Positions 37,321 through 44,972 of a stretch of DNA of 64,000 nt are shown piece by piece (positions within the stretch are counted from its first letter, which is position 1; every line of letters starts with the position of its first letter). A program made the translations under genes and the position numbers. The notes below the pieces were generated by a model. It did not search any database and was not told the DNA's origin. It saw only the letters and a list, made by a program, of their open reading frames with translations. Source of the stretch: JANMGV01 sp037440405 (lineage in GTDB: Bacteria > Planctomycetota > Planctomycetia > Pirellulales > Pirellulaceae); NCBI GenBank assembly GCA_037440405.1, contig JBBIUE010000018.1:1-64000 (forward strand), in the 5' to 3' direction.

Positions 37321-39060
37321 ATGGAAGAAGCAAAAACGACCGCGCTGCCATTTTGGGAGAATCCCGTTTTCTGGCGCGAGCTGATGGATCGGATGCGATC
37401 GCCCAAGGCGGTGGCAGCTATTTTCGCTGTCTCCATTTCGACGAGTCTCATCGTATTGCTCCGCTGGCCTAGCATCAGTCGTGTTGCCGTCGAGGGAAGC
37501 CGAGTTAGTCCCTCAGGGAGTCTCTCCGCGGTGGCCCTCCTGACACAAAGTTCGATGGAAGTGTTTCGTCCGCTGGCCTATGGAATGGCGGCGGCGATCG
37601 CCTTGTTGGTTCCAGCGTTTCCCGCGAGTGCCATTGTAGGAGAACGGCAACGCGGAACACTCGCGCTGTTGCTCCACTCGCCTCTTTCGCCGACCCGAAT
37701 CTATTTGGGTAAGTTTTTAGCTCAAAGTGTTTTGGCGCTGATCTTGTTGTCGGCAAGTCTGCCGGCGGTTGCAGCAGCTTTCCTGTTAGGTGGATTATCC
37801 GTTCGCAATCATCTTTTGCCTTTGGCGTTCATCATGACAGCCATGATCGCCGGACTCACTGCGGTTGGACTTGCGATCAGCGCTTGCTCAAAATCCGTCG
37901 ACTCGGCGATCAAGTGGACGTATGCAGCGATGGTCGTTCTAACGCTCATGCTTTTGCTACCGAGCGCTTTCTGGATGGGAGCAACCGGTTGGGTTGGAGC
38001 GATCGTGAACGGGATGCGAGGTCTCTCGCCGTTAGCTGCGGTGCAGGAAATCTCTGGCCACATTCCAATCGGAGGGGCGGGATTTTTGAAGGCCAGCGGT
38101 TGGATTCCCATTTACGTGTTCTCCCAGGCCTTGCTCGTGTTGGTGTTGTCGATTTTCACCATTGGCCGCCTAAGACCGGAGTTGCTCGAAAAAGCAAAGT
38201 CGACAGGAAGAGTCACCGATGAGCAAAACTTGTGGGTCCGTATCTTCCGACGCCTAGCCTACTTAGTCGATCCACAACGTCGAAAACCTGGCATACCGCG
38301 ATTCGTCAATCCCGTCATGGTCAAAGAATTCCGGTCTCGAACGTTCGGGAGAGTCCACTGGCTGCTCCGCTTAGTCGCTGCGTGCGCCATTGGATCGATG
38401 GGGCTCACGGTGATTGCAACCAGTGGAACCATCGCCTGGGGAACGGAGCGGATCGTTGGAGCGATGGTGGTCTTGCAGCTCGCCTTGCTGGTTCTGTTCG
38501 GTCCGGCATTGGGAGCGAGCTTGATCAGTGCGGAAGTCGAGAGTGGCGGTTGGGTACAACTCTTGATGACTCCGCTTTCATCGCTGCGCATCGTGTTTGG
38601 AAAGTTGCTCAGCGTCTTTCTCACGCTGATGTTGATCTTGCTGGCGACCGTTCCTGGCTATTGGGCACTGACGTTCATCGACCCAGATACTCGCGGGCCG
38701 CTGAACCGAGTCATGATTTCCTTGGTCGTGGTCAGCATGGAAATACTTTTCGTGAGTGCTTGGTTAGGCTCGCTGCATCGGCGAGCTGCCGTGGCAACGA
38801 TTACAAGCTACATCGCCATTCTGACGCTGATCGCGGGAACATTTTTGGTGTGGGTCGCTCAGGATCGACCGTTCGGCAAGGACTTTGTGGAGCGAGTCCT
38901 TGTCTTCAATCCGGTAGCAGGGGCTCTTTCCGAGATCCGCATGCCCGGGTTCGAACAATACCGACTGCTGCCAGAAGCTTGGTGGGTTGGTGGAACGGTC
39001 GCTGGACTGGCATTGTGTGGATTGATCTTGCAGACGTGGCGGCTCACCAAACCGGTATAG
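37321..39060 (+). CDS. ABC-2 type transporter permease (double-length)
   Basis: A 579-aa integral membrane protein with about 12 hydrophobic segments in two groups of six. The first group runs about 25-270 (for example MAAAIALLVPAFPASAIVGERQRGTLALLLHSPLSPTR has the E-R-x-x-G-T-L coupling motif). The second runs about 330-570 (LISAEVESGGWVQLLMTPLS is a repeat of the same motif). Two ABC-2 halves in one chain mean one copy can pair with an ATPase dimer. It shares the operon with the ATPase (4 bases upstream) and a HEAT-repeat protein (27 bases downstream). Substrate unknown. Confidence 0.88.
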   Translation: MEEAKTTALPFWENPVFWRELMDRMRSPKAVAAIFAVSISTSLIVLLRWPSISRVAVEGSRVSPSGSLSAVALLTQSSMEVFRPLAYGMAAAIALLVPAFPASAIVGERQRGTLALLLHSPLSPTRIYLGKFLAQSVLALILLSASLPAVAAAFLLGGLSVRNHLLPLAFIMTAMIAGLTAVGLAISACSKSVDSAIKWTYAAMVVLTLMLLLPSAFWMGATGWVGAIVNGMRGLSPLAAVQEISGHIPIGGAGFLKASGWIPIYVFSQALLVLVLSIFTIGRLRPELLEKAKSTGRVTDEQNLWVRIFRRLAYLVDPQRRKPGIPRFVNPVMVKEFRSRTFGRVHWLLRLVAACAIGSMGLTVIATSGTIAWGTERIVGAMVVLQLALLVLFGPALGASLISAEVESGGWVQLLMTPLSSLRIVFGKLLSVFLTLMLILLATVPGYWALTFIDPDTRGPLNRVMISLVVVSMEILFVSAWLGSLHRRAAVATITSYIAILTLIAGTFLVWVAQDRPFGKDFVERVLVFNPVAGALSEIRMPGFEQYRLLPEAWWVGGTVAGLALCGLILQTWRLTKPV

Positions 39061-39087
39061 AGTATCGGATCCGACAGGAGTGAATTC

Positions 39088-40794
39088 ATGGCAAGCTGCA
39101 TGTCGAAACTACTTGTGGTCTTCGTGTTCGCCTTTTCCGTTTTGGAGAGCTTCGGTCAGCAACAGACGACGCAAGAGGTTCCGCAGGTCAGCTTCCGCAT
39201 GTTGGAATATCCACTCAAGCCGATTTTTGACAATAAGGAAAAGGTAACGCTACCGAGCATCGAAGTCATCCAGTTTCATTCACCGCTGTTGCGAGACAGG
39301 CTTGAAGCGGTTCAACAAGCTGCGGCGCACGCCATCGCAAAGAACAACGTGCCGATGGCGGTCAAGCAAGAAATCGCGCAGATCATCCGGAGCGACTCCC
39401 CTCTGGTGCTGCGCCGCGCGGCGGTTTCAGCCGCCATCCATTTGGAGCAACAAGATTTAGCCGAAGAGCTGATGAGCTTGCTGGACTCTGATCCTATCGC
39501 GGGAGCGCAAATCGAGGCCGCGCTGGCACGCTGGCAATATCGACCGGCGCGCGCGATCTGGCTCAGGCGACTGAGCGAAAAGTGCGACGACGGACTGAGA
39601 ACGCTTGCCGTCCATGGACTGCTGCAAGTTCCCGATCCATCGGATCGCCAAGTGCTCGAGCCAGCTTATCGGAACGAGCAAAATCCCGCCATTCGAATCG
39701 AGCTCGCGAAAGCCCTGGCGGCCGCTGACGCAGATACCGCCTGGACGCTGGCGGAGGAGCGGTTAGCACTTTTCCGTGAGACGGCCTCGCCAGATGCGGC
39801 GCTGGAAGGTATCGAACTTTTGCGGCGAGTCGCTCCATCAAACTCTGAAACGCTGCTAACAAGCCTTGCGGAATCCGACATCGATATCGTTGCAGAAGCT
39901 GCTTTTCGAATGCTCATGACTGCCAACTTTCATGGAAGGAGCGATTTGGCTCGGCGGGGATGCCTCAGTACCAATGCCAATATCCGTCGATCTTCGAGGG
40001 ACGCACTTTTCGCTGCCAAAAGCGGAGACGATGCCGAACTGCTGTCTGAAGGATTGGCCGACCCCATCAAGAGCAATCGAATTGCCGTTTCGAGGGGACT
40101 CCTGGCGTGGGCTCGGGAGGAATCCCATCTCTCCGACGTGCGCCGAGTCACAGCGATTCAGTTGATCGGTGAATCGTGGCGTGGAAGGGAACAAGCAATT
40201 TTAGTCCTAACGCAATTGCGCGATTTCACGGCCATACCAAAACTCTTCGAACTGTTGAACGATTCTTCGCCGGAAGTGTTCGTTACTGCGGCCTGGGCAC
40301 TCAGGGAAATGGCGGGGGGCGGAATCGAGGCTGAAAACGTGCTGCAAAGTGCGACGAAATTTGCGGACCAAACGAAGATTGTCAACGCGCCGGTGCCGAC
40401 AACCGTCCACGATCATCATCGAATCGCTCACCTCTTGGAGTTGTTGGGCGAGCTTCGTTATGAACCGGCAAGTGAATTTCTAGTGGGTTTCGTCGGCAAA
40501 TCTTCTGGCTATCACACGGTCGCTCGAGCTGCTTCGATTTGGGCTCTCGGGTCGATTCACCAGAACCATCCAGAAGCTGCATGTCTCAAGCCGATCGTCG
40601 AACGCATGATGGACTTTCGGAGCCAGAGTCCAGAGAACGTCTTCGTGCGTTTCCAGGCGACGGTCGCGGCAGGGAGAATGGGAGATCGCTCGCTCCTACC
40701 CCAAATACGGCAAATTCCAGAACCCTCCTTCACCCCGTTGGGACAAGCCCGCGACTGGGCGATCAAAAACATCCAATCTCGGTATCCTGAGTGA
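39088..40794 (+). CDS. secreted HEAT-repeat protein of the ABC operon
   Basis: A 568-aa exported protein (MASCMSKLLVVFVFAFSVLESFG leader). From about residue 60 to the end it is a chain of HEAT/PBS-type helical repeats (for example SPLVLRRAAVSAAIHLEQQD, TAWTLAEERLALFRE, TAIPKLFELLNDSSPEVFVTAAWALREM and ARAASIWALGSIHQNHPEA). AGGAG is eight bases before the ATG at 39088. Such superhelical scaffolds bind partner proteins. Its place as the last gene of the exporter operon suggests a periplasmic role in assembly or quality control, but nothing in the sequence says which partner. Confidence 0.78.
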   Translation: MASCMSKLLVVFVFAFSVLESFGQQQTTQEVPQVSFRMLEYPLKPIFDNKEKVTLPSIEVIQFHSPLLRDRLEAVQQAAAHAIAKNNVPMAVKQEIAQIIRSDSPLVLRRAAVSAAIHLEQQDLAEELMSLLDSDPIAGAQIEAALARWQYRPARAIWLRRLSEKCDDGLRTLAVHGLLQVPDPSDRQVLEPAYRNEQNPAIRIELAKALAAADADTAWTLAEERLALFRETASPDAALEGIELLRRVAPSNSETLLTSLAESDIDIVAEAAFRMLMTANFHGRSDLARRGCLSTNANIRRSSRDALFAAKSGDDAELLSEGLADPIKSNRIAVSRGLLAWAREESHLSDVRRVTAIQLIGESWRGREQAILVLTQLRDFTAIPKLFELLNDSSPEVFVTAAWALREMAGGGIEAENVLQSATKFADQTKIVNAPVPTTVHDHHRIAHLLELLGELRYEPASEFLVGFVGKSSGYHTVARAASIWALGSIHQNHPEAACLKPIVERMMDFRSQSPENVFVRFQATVAAGRMGDRSLLPQIRQIPEPSFTPLGQARDWAIKNIQSRYPE

Positions 40795-41227
40795 AAGACG
40801 ATTGCGAGACGTGGATCATGCAATCGATCTGAGGACGATCTGAAAGAACACCAATCGCTCGTAGCCAAAGTCTCGAAAGCCTCGAGCGTACGTTTTCGAA
40901 TGGCAAGTTCCGTCATTTGCCTTCGCTCGAAATTTTTCCTTCGTTGATGCTCAAGATTAAGCGAATGACCGGTGAACTAGATATCTCCAATGACATGTAC
41001 TCTAGATATCTCGAAAGACAGGTGCTCTAGATTTCGCGAATCAACGTTGATTTGGTGCCACCCTGCAGCGACCTAGGGTTCAGCACGCATGAATCCATCG
41101 TTCTGTCCCATTCGTTTAACAGTCAGCCGAAGGCGTACGTGCATCATGCCGGAAGCATATAGGTGCAACACATTGCCAAGCGGAGCTCTTGAATGCGCGT
41201 ACGGCTGACTTCCAAACGGTATTGCGG
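40795..41227. other. intergenic with 25-bp tandem repeats
   Basis: About 430 bases between the HEAT-repeat gene and the IS66 transposase remnant. It contains three 25-bp direct repeats (separate entry). The rest has no coding frame of note. It is the left flank of the IS66 scar. Confidence 0.5.
40967..41041. repeat. 25-bp tandem repeat, three copies
   Basis: Three head-to-tail units, each 25 bases, begin at 40967, 40992 and 41017. All start gac and share an imperfect core ctagat(a/t)tctc. In the first two units the core includes the palindrome agatatct. Variation between units is about 30%. No known family is recognised. The position between an operon end and an IS66 scar suggests either protein-binding sites or residual transposon-end sequence. 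Confidence 0.75.
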
Positions 41228-41830
41228 TTAAACGAGGCGGACTTTGTGAGAGAACACCACCGGGAGAGGGTGGGGTTGGGCGGGGTGGTTTGGTCGTTGC
41301 TTGCGATTGAACTTGGCGGCGATGATGGGGGGGGAGCGTGCTCGCTGCTTTCTCGCGGTTTCGTCGTGGGATTCCTCTGCGCGATAGGTTCGCACCTCTT
41401 CCGGAAAAGGCTGCCTCCTGGCTGCTCGGTCCATACGTCCGTTAGAGGCCTCGTATTGTCGGTTTCGCCTGCGGGAACTAGATCCAGAAGGTCCTTCAAG
41501 TACATCCAGACGTTCAGATGATGCCGCTTCGCGCTGCTCACCTCACTCATGAGGCGTGCCACGTGCTGCTCGGAATCGACGCTGGCGACGAATAGCCAGT
41601 TCTTGCGCCCCTACGCGACTTGACGCATCAACTGCTCGACTCGGTTGTTGTCGATCGAGGCATGGCCATGGTTCACATCGATCGCCAAGGCTTCCCAATG
41701 ATTGCGCAGATAGTTCAAAGCGCCTCACGTATCGGACTTTGGATTCACGTCGACATCGGTCAAGCTGTCGACGTAGGTCTTGATCGCCAGAAAGGGACGG
41801 CAAGCATTGTCTCTCTCATCAGTCTCGAAC
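41228..41830 (-). pseudogene. IS66-family transposase (TnpC) remnant
   Basis: Minus-strand reading gives the C-terminal part of an IS66 transposase: LAIKTYVDSLTDVDVNPKSD, then LNYLRNHWEALAIDVNHGH with the conserved DNNRVEQ (D-N-N-x-x-E) motif, GRKNWLFVASVDSEQHVARL and SSAKRHHLNVWMYLKDLLD. Two in-frame stops break it: TGA at 41725-41727 and TAG at 41611-41613. A frameshift near 41420 moves the last part (VRTYRAEESHDETARKQR) into another frame, which ends at 41228. The N-terminal DDE half is missing. It is therefore inactive. The 56-bp repeat family lies at its 5' side (41924-41979), as at the window start. Confidence 0.85.
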
Positions 41831-42165
41831 GATCGATTGTTGAATGCCTGGTTATAGTTGACGCATCGCGCGGGCCGCCGCAAATTTGCCAAGTAGCGTG
41901 GTCCGTTCACGTCCACGTTTACCGCGCCAAATTTGCTCTGGCCCAGCGGTTAAACGATGAACCTGATTCCGTTCTTTTGCTGCCCAATACCATCGAATCC
42001 ACTGATGATGAACATCCTTGACTTGTCGTTCGCCTTCGCGTTTCATTTCTGGTAGAAGATGCTAAAGTTCCCACGCCACCAGTATTCTCCTGATAATCTA
42101 TTTCGAATACGAACTTGCGGACCTTGAATACGGAACACGACATCGATGTAGCGAGCAGAAGAGCA
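41831..42165. other. region around IS66 scar and upstream of sigma gene
   Basis: This stretch holds the third copy of the 56-bp repeat (41924-41979). A 64-codon minus-strand open frame (41852-42046) overlaps the repeat and is probably not a gene. Between 41980 and 42165 lies the probable promoter region of the ECF sigma factor; no consensus box is clear. Confidence 0.4.
41924..41979. repeat. third copy of the 56-bp IS66-linked repeat
   Basis: Starts with gcgccaaatttgctctggcc, then cagcggttaaacga and tgaacctga. It differs by a few bases from the two copies at 1-112 and is in the same (plus-strand) orientation. It lies just 5' of the IS66 transposase remnant on the minus strand, whereas the window-start copies lie just 3' of a TnpA remnant. 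This fits an IS66 gene order of tnpA, repeat, tnpC. Confidence 0.8.
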
Positions 42166-42660
42166 ATGAACCCAGAAGAACTCATATCGACAGTGTATGC
42201 TGAACTTCGCAAGCTGGCGGCCGCGAAGCTGTTGCGCGAGAAGGTAGGTGATACCTTGCAGCCTACTGCGCTCGTTCACGAGGTATGGTTGAAATTGTCA
42301 AATGCTTCCATTGATTGGCAAGATCGATCTCACTTCATGCGAGCAGCGGCTATCGCCATGCGACGCATCCTTGTGGATCGGGCACGCGCAAAACAGGCCG
42401 CCAAGCGCAAGGCAGGACAGAGAGTTGAGCTGACCGATGTGGTTGCCCCGTTACGACATGAGGAATTGTTGGCTCTCGATGCAGCACTTGAGAAGTTCGC
42501 TACCGCGAAACCGGACCATGCGCGGCTGGTGGAGCTGCGATACTTTGCCGGATTAACGGGTGACGAAGCCGCTGAAGTTCTCGATATATCTCCATCCACA
42601 GCAGATCGCATGTGGCGATTCGCCAGAGCGTGGTTACAGGCCGAGCTAACTGGAGATTGA
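42166..42660 (+). CDS. ECF RNA polymerase sigma factor, planctomycete type (TIGR02999-like)
   Basis: A 164-aa ECF sigma factor. Region 2 includes ELRKLAAAKLLREKVG and TLQPTALVHEVWLKLSN, then DRSHFMRAAAIAMRRILVDRARAK. Region 4 is DAALEKFATAKPDHARLVELRYFAGLTGDEAAEVLDISPSTADRMWRFARAWL, with the HTH A-A-E-V-L-D-I-S-P-S-T. This matches the planctomycete family (Rhodopirellula type) that is normally followed by a Ser/Thr protein kinase gene. Here no kinase follows; the convergent prenyltransferase-repeat gene comes next. ATG 42166 is preferred over upstream ATG 42115 because the family N terminus is short. Regulon unknown. Confidence 0.9.
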   Translation: MNPEELISTVYAELRKLAAAKLLREKVGDTLQPTALVHEVWLKLSNASIDWQDRSHFMRAAAIAMRRILVDRARAKQAAKRKAGQRVELTDVVAPLRHEELLALDAALEKFATAKPDHARLVELRYFAGLTGDEAAEVLDISPSTADRMWRFARAWLQAELTGD

Positions 42661-42922
42661 ATTCGGCAAGCAGGCTTCAAAAAACTCATCGTTGCAGTCC
42701 CGATCGCAATTACAGTGGACTGGCTCGTGAACGGCAACGTAGTCGGTAGCACGTTTCGGTGTGCAGTCGCATTCACGATTTCTGTGATCCATCGAAGAAC
42801 GCGCACCAACATCCTTCGACTTGGACGCGAAAGTGGGATCGTTGATAGACCGAGAATTAGCCAACATCCATCGGAAGCTTACAGCGGTCACTAGGAGACT
42901 GCATGAGCCAAGGTCGTCCGAT

Positions 42923-44563
42923 TTAGAAGCGAAACTCGTCAGGTTTGGAGTCCTGATACATCGGCAGGACTCGATAATAGACTTCGAGGGTCAAGCAATT
43001 GAGAGCAGTGCAGTAAATTCGACCACCGACCACTGAGTATTGTTCTGGTTCAAACCAACTCCCCGCCGAGTGACCTTGTTTGCTTTGCGAAGCAATCAGC
43101 ATGTTTCGCATACGTTCGTTCCAAGTTACCCATCCCGCTCCCTGTTGATGGAAGAGGACTTGAGAAGCATAGAAATTGAAGTAGGGATCGTTTCGGGAAG
43201 GACCGATTTGCAACAGATAATTGATTCCTCTGAGGAGCGTAGGATTGGTGTTCCCCATCCCACGGTACATGCGAACGAGCATGCCGATGGCTGACATGGA
43301 GGGACGTGGGGTTCGACTTCGGTAGCCATATAGCGCCTTATCCTCGGATTGCTGGGAATCGAGGAACTTGTCGAAGGCTTTTACGGAGTAAATGGAAACC
43401 TCCAAACCTGCAGCAGCGGCGCTTTTCATGGCCATGATCTGCCAGCAGCCAATCGACAAGTCGCCGGATTGTTTAGGCAAATAGCCCCATCCGCCATCGG
43501 AGCTTTGAGCATAGCGAATGAAGTTGATAGCTTCTTGGCACGTGTTGCGAAGATCGGCATCGCCTGTCATCTGATAAGCTTCGCAAAGCGCCAAGGTCGC
43601 GATGCCCTGTTCATACATCAAGTCATTGGCGAATGGCTTGGTGAATCGAATGCCGTGTTCGGTCTCCTGTCCAATTTGCATCAAGAAGTACAACGCTTTG
43701 CGAACTTCTTCGCGATACGGTCCTTCTTTGTGCGTGTAACCCGCTCCCAGGATCGCGAGGAGCGCGAGTCCCGTTGCGGAGGCTCTCATGCCGTCAAGTG
43801 TTCGATGGGTGGGATCTGGACATTGGAGACCGCATTCGGGTTGAACGTGATTGTGCGACCATCCGCCGTCTGGGGATTGATGTCGAATCAACCAGCGAAT
43901 AGCTTCCTCGACGGCGGCTTCACTGGCTTCGTTTCCTCCGCCGGCTCGTGCTCGAGCCAATCGTCCTTGCGGGTCGCGACCGGTGAGATTCGATTCTCGG
44001 AAACCAGCTGGTCCGGCTGCTGCTTCAGCCTGCGTTGCAATCAGTTGGTCCGCGATTGAAGAGGCCGGAAGATTTCCGCCTGGATTCGTTTCAACGATGG
44101 TCGCCGAGTCGTGATCAGTGGGCTGCCAGTCGGATTGCAGCTCAACCGAAGCTGACTCCGCAGCAAAGCTTTCTTCTTCGCTGAGTTCACCCAGCTCGAC
44201 ATCGGTTGCGATGTCGAAGTTTGCGCCGTCTTCGAGGCCTTCTTCCCATCCACTCTTGACGACGATACCGCTCCCAAGCCGATCTCCGCAGAATTCCAAC
44301 AGTGCCAGCAGGATGATCAGGATGAGGTGGATGACGAAGCTGAACAGTGTTCCAGCACTATTGCGATTGCGAATCCCGATAGCAAACGTCTGACACCATT
44401 GCTTACAGCGGTCCACGAAAGCAGTCAATCTTCCATCGCCCGATGAAGGTGCAACAACGGGTCCTCCGGGCGGCGGATAGGGTTCATCCGATCGCTTCGG
44501 AGTCACGCGCGAAGACTCTCGCACAACAGGAGGTGGAATGGGATGTGGAGGTGACAAGTTCAA
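42923..44563 (-). CDS. prenyltransferase/squalene-oxidase repeat protein, membrane-anchored
   Basis: A 546-aa protein. Residues 1-65 are a Pro-rich cytoplasmic tail, and 70-95 are one membrane span (LFSFVIHLILIILLALLEFCG). The following acidic linker (about 110-180) is Glu/Ser-rich. The rest (about 205-530) is an alpha/alpha barrel with squalene/prenyltransferase repeats carrying the QxxDGGW-type motif: RHQSPDGGWSHNH near 228 and AQSSDGGWGYLP near 357. The repeats of terpene cyclases and protein prenyltransferases use the same fold, but no DxDD catalytic motif was found, so a structural or binding role is more likely. Related proteins are frequent in Planctomycetes. It is convergent with the sigma factor gene. 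Confidence 0.85.
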   Translation of the reverse strand: MNLSPPHPIPPPVVRESSRVTPKRSDEPYPPPGGPVVAPSSGDGRLTAFVDRCKQWCQTFAIGIRNRNSAGTLFSFVIHLILIILLALLEFCGDRLGSGIVVKSGWEEGLEDGANFDIATDVELGELSEEESFAAESASVELQSDWQPTDHDSATIVETNPGGNLPASSIADQLIATQAEAAAGPAGFRESNLTGRDPQGRLARARAGGGNEASEAAVEEAIRWLIRHQSPDGGWSHNHVQPECGLQCPDPTHRTLDGMRASATGLALLAILGAGYTHKEGPYREEVRKALYFLMQIGQETEHGIRFTKPFANDLMYEQGIATLALCEAYQMTGDADLRNTCQEAINFIRYAQSSDGGWGYLPKQSGDLSIGCWQIMAMKSAAAAGLEVSIYSVKAFDKFLDSQQSEDKALYGYRSRTPRPSMSAIGMLVRMYRGMGNTNPTLLRGINYLLQIGPSRNDPYFNFYASQVLFHQQGAGWVTWNERMRNMLIASQSKQGHSAGSWFEPEQYSVVGGRIYCTALNCLTLEVYYRVLPMYQDSKPDEFRF

Positions 44564-44972
44564 TGGAATTGGCTTCGAAAAACAGATGATTCGTCGAGGG
44601 TTGCTTAAGCCTAAGTCGGCATTCCAAGACCTCGTTGAGGAATGAATGCCCTTGCTGTGCTTCTAATGGTCCATAACTCCGATTGTAACGCATATAACAA
44701 ATCTTCGCGCGATTTTGCAGCACCAGTTCACTTGACTTCGGCCCTCGATTATTCTGTTGCATACTTGATTCCAAACGACGAGTAAGGCGAGCAGCAGGAG
44801 TACGATTTCCAGCCCGAAACGTGAGGAACGAGAATTTGGTCGTTCGCTCTGGCAGCAGAGTTTGAATGGAGGATGTTGATCTTTCGCTTGCCTCATGTTG
44901 CCATCAACAATGCGAAATGGAGTTCTTGTCGATGCAAACTAGTCCCGGCATACAACCTCAATAGGAATAAGC
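44564..44972. other. divergent intergenic region upstream of the transglutaminase operon
   Basis: About 410 bases between the prenyltransferase-repeat gene (minus) and the transglutaminase operon (plus). A possible minus-strand small membrane protein at 44663-44896 is listed separately. No clear promoter pair or repeat can be assigned. Confidence 0.4.
44663..44896 (-). CDS. possible small single-span membrane protein
   Basis: An open frame of 77 codons with one membrane-spanning segment (LEIVLLLLALLVVWNQVCN, residues 29-47), a basic N terminus and a Cys-containing C terminus. The ATG at 44896 has no ribosome-binding site, and no homologue is recognised. It is included because it is the only plausible short gene next to the transglutaminase operon and could be considered as a peptide substrate. 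It may equally be chance. Confidence 0.25.
   Translation of the reverse strand: MRQAKDQHPPFKLCCQSERPNSRSSRFGLEIVLLLLALLVVWNQVCNRIIEGRSQVNWCCKIARRFVICVTIGVMDH

Noticed and set aside
41852..42046. 64-codon minus-strand frame spanning the IS66-linked repeat
   Set aside because: It runs through the 56-bp repeat, which in the other copies does not keep this frame open in the same way; more likely residual IS sequence.
42646..42891. Cys-rich minus-strand frame between the sigma factor and the prenyltransferase-repeat gene
   Set aside because: 81 codons with six cysteines near its end look odd, but there is no ribosome-binding site, it overlaps the sigma gene's end, and it has no recognised relative.
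43349..44059. Plus-strand open frame of 236 codons opposite the prenyltransferase-repeat gene
   Set aside because: Antisense shadow with no domain; the minus strand has clear QxxDGGW repeats.
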